The translations under genes were made by a program, and so were the position numbers. From contig JANXBC010000045.1 in the NCBI GenBank assembly GCA_025060555.1, positions 1-9,366 on the forward strand: 9,366 nt of DNA, read 5' to 3'. The notes below the pieces were generated by a model. The model had not been told where the DNA came from and did no database searches. It saw nothing but the letters and a program-made list of their open reading frames with translations. Each line of letters starts with the position of its first letter. Position 1 is the stretch's first letter. The stretch comes from Candidatus Bipolaricaulota bacterium. Its GTDB lineage: Bacteria > Bipolaricaulota > Bipolaricaulia > Bipolaricaulales > Bipolaricaulaceae. Of this stretch, positions 6,184 through 9,366 are shown piece after piece.

Positions 6184-6680
6184 CGAAAAGCAGCGACAGT
6201 GTCCGCAAGAAGGTCACGATTTACACGGATGGGGCATGTTTGGGGAACCCGGGGCCGGGTGGGTGGGCAGCAATCCTCATTTGGGGTCCCCATCGCAAGG
6301 AAGTCTCTGGCTGGGAACTTAAGACAACAAATAACCGCATGGAGTTGCGTGCGGCCATTGAGGCTTTGCGTGCCCTAAAGGAGCCGGCAGAGGTGGATTT
6401 GTACACGGATTCGGCCTATCTCAAGCGGGGTGTCACCGAGTGGCTTCCCCACTGGAAGGAGCAGGGGTGGAAAAGAAAAGAGGGGAAGACGCTAAAGCCT
6501 TTGGCTAACGCAGATCTTTGGCAAGAGTTGGAAAAGCTTCTCCGGGTGCATCGTGTGAGCTTTCATTGGGTGGAGGGGCACGCTGGGGATCCCGAAAACG
6601 TCCGGGCCAATGCCCTTGCGCGTCAGGCCATGCGCGCCGCGGCCCAAGAGGCTAGCTCCGGCGGACTCGGCTCTGAATGA
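6180..6680 (+). CDS. rnhA: Ribonuclease HI with Asn replacing the fourth catalytic Asp
   Basis: Cuts the RNA strand of RNA:DNA hybrids, clearing R-loops and helping remove primers. The 166-residue protein has Asp17 (YTDGA), Glu55 (NNRMEL) and Asp77 (YTDSAY), with the same spacing as E. coli Asp10, Glu48 and Asp70. It also has the basic-protrusion region HWKEQGWKRKEGK and the His loop GHAG (His134, equal to E. coli His124). The fourth acidic residue (E. coli Asp134) is Asn144, codon AAT, in the segment PENVRANALAR. Asn at this site lowers but need not abolish activity: from memory it is tolerated in E. coli, whereas the Bacillus halodurans equivalent is used to trap substrate complexes. The ATG overlaps the tgt stop by 4 bp. 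The 3' end overlaps a convergent gene by 29 bp. The short Ala/Gly/Ser-rich tail (153-166) is outside the fold. Confidence 0.93.
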   Translation: MTKSSDSVRKKVTIYTDGACLGNPGPGGWAAILIWGPHRKEVSGWELKTTNNRMELRAAIEALRALKEPAEVDLYTDSAYLKRGVTEWLPHWKEQGWKRKEGKTLKPLANADLWQELEKLLRVHRVSFHWVEGHAGDPENVRANALARQAMRAAAQEASSGGLGSE

Positions 6681-6972
6681 CCAGCGCCCGCTCCACGTCC
6701 TGAGGCCTTGCCCAGCCTTTTTGCACAAGGATCTCGCCAATCGGGCGCTTGCGCCCCTCGGCCTCCTGCTCTTTCAGCGCTTGGTCTACCCGGGAGTAGT
6801 CCAGCACACCAAGGTCCACGAGGATTTCGCCTAAGCGTTTGTCGCGCTCAAAATACTCCTCGAGGATGGACATGATCACGGCCGAGCGGGACTTGCGCTG
6901 CTGCAAGGCTAGCTTGTCCACAAGGTCCAGGAGATATCTGTCCTCTTCGTTGTAGTACAACGTGACTTGCAC
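6652..6972 (-). CDS. Small ribbon-helix-helix plus tandem MshEN-like protein
   Basis: With the GTG start at 6972 the protein has 106 residues. Residues 1-43 look like an RHH DNA-binding unit: an N-terminal strand (MQVTLYYN), a helix, the turn KSRSAVI, then a second helix (MSILEEYFER). Residues 46-100 are two copies of a motif of the form LGEIL(V)xxG...L..AL..Q, at 46-69 and 77-100. The copies are exactly 31 residues apart (Gly48/Gly79, Gly55/Gly86, Gln69/Gln100). This pattern resembles the MshEN / GspE-PilB N-terminal fold, some members of which bind c-di-GMP. GTG is chosen because GGAGG lies 5 bp upstream and a good promoter lies before that. A TTG at 7041 is in frame but falls on the -35 box. 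The protein could be a small regulator with ligand or protein sensing through the MshEN half. The RHH assignment rests on pattern only, and no target is evident. Confidence 0.72.
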   Translation of the reverse strand: MQVTLYYNEEDRYLLDLVDKLALQQRKSRSAVIMSILEEYFERDKRLGEILVDLGVLDYSRVDQALKEQEAEGRKRPIGEILVQKGWARPQDVERALVIQSRVRRS

Positions 6973-6977
6973 TTCAC

Positions 6978-6982
6978 CCTCC
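6978..6982 (-). promoter_or_regulatory. Ribosome binding site deciding the GTG start of the RHH-MshEN gene
   Basis: GGAGG on the minus strand, five bases before the GTG at 6972-6970. It places the start at the first RHH strand and rules against the longer reading from TTG 7041. Confidence 0.7.
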
Positions 6983-7012
6983 TCACTTATCTGTTTGTTC
7001 GTAACCTCTTCC

Positions 7013-7041
7013 ACTATATCCAAGGAGAAGATGTTCGACAA
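7013..7041 (-). promoter_or_regulatory. Sigma70-type promoter of the RHH-MshEN gene
   Basis: The minus strand reads TTGTCG (7041-7036), exactly 17 bp, then TATAGT (7018-7013). Each box differs from the consensus at one or two positions and the spacing is optimal. Transcription would begin near 7006, leaving a leader of about 34 bases with the GGAGG site. The gene is thus probably transcribed independently of the upstream MATE gene. Confidence 0.6.
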
Positions 7042-7052
7042 GTCCGCGCATG

Positions 7053-7074
7053 GCGGGCAACGGTCTTAGCCCGC
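7053..7074. other. Short hairpin between the MATE gene and the RHH-MshEN promoter
   Basis: GCGGGC and GCCCGC arms (6 bp, perfect) flank a 10-base loop, 39 bases after the MATE stop. There is no T-run on either side, so it is not a classical intrinsic terminator. It could slow transcription or be chance in GC-rich DNA. The rest of the 140-bp gap holds only the promoter described separately. Confidence 0.3.
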
Positions 7075-7112
7075 TCAAGAACGCCTTCAATGGGGCGCAA
7101 AGCAGTGAAAAA

Positions 7113-8501
7113 CTACGGGGTTTCCGCCAATGGGCCGACTGTTTTGATGATTTTTCTCTTCCAATTGCCCCGGCGGACCCAAAGATACAAGGCCAGGCCC
7201 GCAAGGACATTGCTTAGGGTCATCCCCACCCACATCCCGGTGGTACCGAAGCCCAGCTGGTAGCCAAATAGCCAGGAAAGGAAAACACGCAAGCCCCAAA
7301 GACGCACGATGGCCATGACCATGGGCGGCACGGTGTGACCCGAACCACGAAACACCGCGGCGCAGGCATCAAAGAGGGCGAAGAAGGGAACGGAGATACC
7401 GAAGATCGTGATGTACCATGCCCCTTCTTTAATCACAGCCTGGTCAGCCACGAAGATGGCGAAGAGAAACCGTCTTGCCCCCAAAAGGACGAGGTAGAGG
7501 ATCGCCAATGCCGCGAAGGTTGAGACGATCCCTTTTTTCGCAATGGTTTCGGCCCGTTTTTCTTGGTCTGCACCGAGATTTTGCCCGATCATGGCCATGA
7601 GAGCACTGGCTGCGCCGTAGGTTGCCGCGTTGATCAAGTTTATTATGCGGTTCCCCACAGTATAGGCAGCTACAACCGTTGTCCCAAACCCCGCAACCAG
7701 CCCAACCATGACCACAAACCCCAAAGAGGTGCTGATCTGATCCAAGGCATTGGGGAGGCCAACCCGGAGGATCTGCACGATGTGGCGGAAATCCGGGCGC
7801 AGGTTGCGAACGCGCAGAGTCAGGCCAAGGCGGCCGGAGACAAGGAGAGCCACACCGATGACCGCCACCATTGCGCGGGAGATGACGGTGGCCGCCGCCG
7901 CCCCGGCCACCCCCCAGGCTGGGAAAAATCCCCAACCGAAAACCATGACGGGGTCAAGGATTGCGTTGAGGATGAGAGAGGATACGTTCAGGTACATGGG
8001 GGTCCTGGTATTTCCCACCCCCAGCACGAGGCCACCAAAGGCCTGCCCAGTGAACATGATGGGAAGTGCGGCGCACTCGATGCGCAAATAGATCAAGGCG
8101 GAGGGGAAAACGTCTGCGGGTGTGCCGATGAGGCGTAGCACCGTCGGGGCCAAGGAGAACCCTAAAGCGCCGAAGAATATCGAGGAGAAAAGGAGGAAAG
8201 CCACGATCTGTCCTGCGGATTTCTCCGCGCCCTTTTTGTTTCCCGCGCCGAAGTACTGGGCGACGAAGGCTGTGCCGGCCGCTTGGAACCCACCGGAAAA
8301 AGACTGGAAGAAGAAGATGATGGGCCAAGCCATTCCCGGCGCGGCCATGGCTGCGGTTCCCAGCCGGCCAAGCCAAAACGCGTCCACTAAGTTGTACAGG
8401 GCCTGCAGCGCACCAGTGAGCATCACCGGCCAGGCCAAAATGACCATGGTTTTGAGAATCGGCCCGTTGAGGATGCGTTCGCGCGCCTGTATCGAATCCA
8501 T
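7113..8501 (-). CDS. MATE-family multidrug/cation exporter
   Basis: Inner-membrane antiporter expected to export organic cations, drugs or toxic metabolites using a Na+ or H+ gradient. The 462 residues are normal for the family and are almost wholly hydrophobic, with about twelve membrane segments in two pseudo-symmetric halves. The N-terminal half begins with the typical LYNLVDAFWLGRLG (Asp40 in the first helix), and GNTRTPMYLN follows. The second half starts near LPNALDQISTS (about 250) and includes AYTVGNRI and FRGSGHTVPPM. The short basic tail WKRKIIKT follows the last helix. The ATG at 8501 has GGAG 8 bp upstream. It is divergent from the GDT1-like gene, and the RHH-MshEN gene follows on the same strand. 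Substrate cannot be told from sequence; NorM- and DinF-type subfamilies are both possible. Confidence 0.92.
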   Translation of the reverse strand: MDSIQARERILNGPILKTMVILAWPVMLTGALQALYNLVDAFWLGRLGTAAMAAPGMAWPIIFFFQSFSGGFQAAGTAFVAQYFGAGNKKGAEKSAGQIVAFLLFSSIFFGALGFSLAPTVLRLIGTPADVFPSALIYLRIECAALPIMFTGQAFGGLVLGVGNTRTPMYLNVSSLILNAILDPVMVFGWGFFPAWGVAGAAAATVISRAMVAVIGVALLVSGRLGLTLRVRNLRPDFRHIVQILRVGLPNALDQISTSLGFVVMVGLVAGFGTTVVAAYTVGNRIINLINAATYGAASALMAMIGQNLGADQEKRAETIAKKGIVSTFAALAILYLVLLGARRFLFAIFVADQAVIKEGAWYITIFGISVPFFALFDACAAVFRGSGHTVPPMVMAIVRLWGLRVFLSWLFGYQLGFGTTGMWVGMTLSNVLAGLALYLWVRRGNWKRKIIKTVGPLAETP

Positions 8502-8564
8502 AACGAGGGCTCCAAGTATAACCGTGGTTGCAGGAAGGAAAAAGCTTGGGTAGCGTGACGGGAA

Positions 8565-8569
8565 GGAGG
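8565..8569 (+). promoter_or_regulatory. Strong ribosome binding site of the GDT1-like gene
   Basis: GGAGG lies five bases before the ATG at 8575, within a purine-rich GGAAGGAGGAGGGG run. It confirms the start and suggests efficient translation. Confidence 0.7.
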
Positions 8570-8574
8570 AGGGG

Positions 8575-8853
8575 ATGGATTGGCGTTTGGTGCTCTCGAC
8601 TTTTGGGCTTCTGTTCTTGGCTGAGCTTGGGGATAAGACCCAACTTGCCGTGTTCGCCTTGGCCGCGCAGCACCGCGCGCCCTGGCCCGTGTTCCTGGGG
8701 GCGGCCCTGGCCCTCTCCTTGGTCAGCCTGCTTGGGGCCTTCCTCGGCGGGTGGCTGGGGTGCTACCTCCCCACGAAGTATGTGGAGCTTGGGGCCGGCC
8801 TCCTCTTCCTCGGCGTGGGGGCCTACGTGGTCGCACGTGCCCTCGCCATGTAA
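8575..8853 (+). CDS. Half-size GDT1/UPF0016 (TMEM165-type) cation transporter
   Basis: Members of this family move Mn2+ and Ca2+ (for example bacterial Mn2+ exporters and yeast Gdt1). The hallmark acidic motif E-x-G-D-K-T is present as ELGDKT (17-22) in the first of three predicted membrane helices (about 5-30, 37-65 and 69-92). Full-length members have two such three-helix repeats, each with a motif; this 92-residue protein holds one and ends in a proper TAA. It therefore probably works as a homodimer, or with a second half encoded elsewhere; the next gene is not a second half. Positively charged residues are few and fall on both sides (Arg4, Lys21, Arg34, Lys68, Arg88), which fits dual topology. 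The ATG has a strong binding site. Upstream, the 73-bp gap shared with the MATE gene shows no convincing promoter. Confidence 0.82.
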   Translation: MDWRLVLSTFGLLFLAELGDKTQLAVFALAAQHRAPWPVFLGAALALSLVSLLGAFLGGWLGCYLPTKYVELGAGLLFLGVGAYVVARALAM

Positions 8854-8922
8854 CGAATTCCGGCCATTTGTGACTCAGAGGACTTCCGCGACGAGCTAGG
8901 TCCTGGCACAATGGCTATTTGA

Positions 8923-8927
8923 GGAGG
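8923..8927 (+). promoter_or_regulatory. Ribosome binding site of the secreted protein gene
   Basis: GGAGG within GAGGAGGG, seven bases before the ATG at 8935. The 81-bp gap after the GDT1-like gene has no clear terminator or promoter, so the two genes may share a transcript. Confidence 0.65.
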
Positions 8928-8934
8928 GACATTT

Positions 8935-9366
8935 ATGAGGATTGCGGCTCTGGCGGCGCTGTGCCTGGGGGGAGTCCTCGCGCTTGGGCAGACCCTGGAT
9001 CTCGCCGGCCCCACCACCATGGGGCGCTGCGAGGAGGCCCAGTTCTCCGTGACCTTCACCGCGGGAATTCAGACCGCAAGCAACATAATCTTCGCAATCA
9101 CGCCGCCAAACCTAGGTTTTACCTACGTAAGTGGTTCCGCCATCATCGCCCTCCACGACGGCGTGGAAATCTACGCCGATCCGGCCAAGGTGGACTCCCA
9201 GTGGATTTGGGACCTCCATCAAGTCCTCGGAGAGGCGTACGAGCTCCCCCCGGGGGCGGTGGTGGTTTTGGAGTTCGCGCTGGCCACGGGCTGTGGGACG
9301 ATCTCCGGTACTCTGAGCGCCAGGGTCGACTACGTGGAGGAGGGCATCCCCCTCTACCTCATGGAT
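8935..9366 (+). CDS. Secreted protein with DUF11-like beta domain, 3' end outside the window
   Basis: Only the first 144 codons are visible. Residues 1-18 form a signal peptide: Arg2, a hydrophobic core rich in Ala and Leu, and a likely signal peptidase I site after ALG, before Gln19. Cys10 is not in a lipobox, since Leu precedes it. The mature part is rich in alternating beta-strand sequence: FSVTFTAG (37-44), ITPPNLGFTYVSGSA, then VVVLEFALATGCGTISG (about 108-124). The segment PPNLGFTYVSGS recalls the DUF11 / conserved-repeat-domain pattern found in large bacterial surface proteins. Cys32 and Cys120 could form a disulfide in the exported protein. No enzyme motif is visible. A surface or structural protein with repeated domains further downstream is likely, but this cannot be tested here. 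Confidence 0.6.
   Translation, partial: MRIAALAALCLGGVLALGQTLDLAGPTTMGRCEEAQFSVTFTAGIQTASNIIFAITPPNLGFTYVSGSAIIALHDGVEIYADPAKVDSQWIWDLHQVLGEAYELPPGAVVVLEFALATGCGTISGTLSARVDYVEEGIPLYLMD

Noticed and set aside
6973..7041. Longer reading of the RHH-MshEN gene from TTG 7041
   Set aside because: That TTG is part of the likely -35 box, and the transcript would start downstream of it. GTG 6972 has GGAGG at the right distance.
8515..8520. TATACT on the minus strand as the MATE promoter -10
   Set aside because: Transcription would begin within the GGAG binding site only a few bases before the ATG, and no -35 box is found at a normal distance.
7563..8553. Long plus-strand open frames within the MATE region (7563-8138 and 8122-8553)
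   Set aside because: They are polar, low-complexity translations antisense to a clear membrane protein in GC-rich DNA, with no family motif.
8879..8905. AGGAC...GTCCT inverted repeat after the GDT1-like gene as a terminator
   Set aside because: Only five base pairs with a 16-base loop and no T-run.
8904..8920. Sigma54-like element starting TGGCAC before the secreted protein gene
   Set aside because: The required downstream TTGC is absent at the correct spacing, so only half of the element matches.
8962..8964. Cys10 of the secreted protein as a lipoprotein attachment site
   Set aside because: The residue before Cys is Leu rather than Gly, Ala or Ser, so the lipobox fails. A signal peptidase I site after ALG fits better.

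Overview
The window looks like the chromosome of a fairly GC-rich bacterium. It is packed with housekeeping and translation genes, and neighbours are often only a few bases apart or overlap. Strong AGGAGG-type ribosome binding sites and TTG/GTG starts are common. No phage, IS element, CRISPR array, tRNA or rRNA is visible. Taxonomy cannot be fixed from the sequence. A bacterial Qng1 homologue beside an unusual Tgt, a RecG with an extended N-terminus and a DUF11-like secreted protein suggest a deep-branching, possibly thermophilic lineage; Candidatus Bipolaricaulota is only a guess.

Layout. (1) Minus strand, 1-1410: def (peptide deformylase) followed by fmt (methionyl-tRNA formyltransferase), which runs off the left edge. 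These two enzymes add and remove the formyl group of initiator methionine. (2) Plus strand, 1449-6680: a tight run of recG, gatC, qng1, tgt and rnhA, with junctions of 0 bp, a 4-bp overlap, 2 bp and a 4-bp overlap. def and recG diverge from a 38-bp gap with a palindromic AT-rich core that can serve as the -10 element in both directions. (3) Minus strand, 6652-6972: a small protein joining a ribbon-helix-helix-like segment to a tandem MshEN-like (GspE/PilB N-terminal) segment. It has its own promoter and converges on rnhA with a 29-bp overlap. (4) Minus strand, 7113-8501: a MATE-family multidrug exporter. (5) Plus strand, 8575-8853: a half-size GDT1/UPF0016 (TMEM165-type) membrane protein, then from 8935 to the right edge the start of a secreted protein with a signal peptide.

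The most interesting system is the qng1-tgt pair. Qng1 (formerly DUF2419) releases the base queuine from queuosine 5'-monophosphate and is best known from eukaryotes. The adjacent Tgt keeps the catalytic residues but has a base-recognition loop that is one residue short, and an insertion of about 25 residues. Both features resemble, from memory, the Chlamydia trachomatis Tgt, which has been reported to use queuine. Together they suggest a bacterial queuine-salvage route in which the base is recovered from queuosine nucleotide and put directly into tRNA, bypassing preQ1. The operon also brackets these genes with two enzymes that act on R-loops (RecG and RNase HI) and with GatC of the tRNA-dependent amidotransferase.

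Other oddities: fmt has no usable start codon in its reading frame, RNase HI has Asn in place of its fourth catalytic Asp, and the RHH-MshEN fusion would couple DNA binding to a possible c-di-GMP-binding fold.
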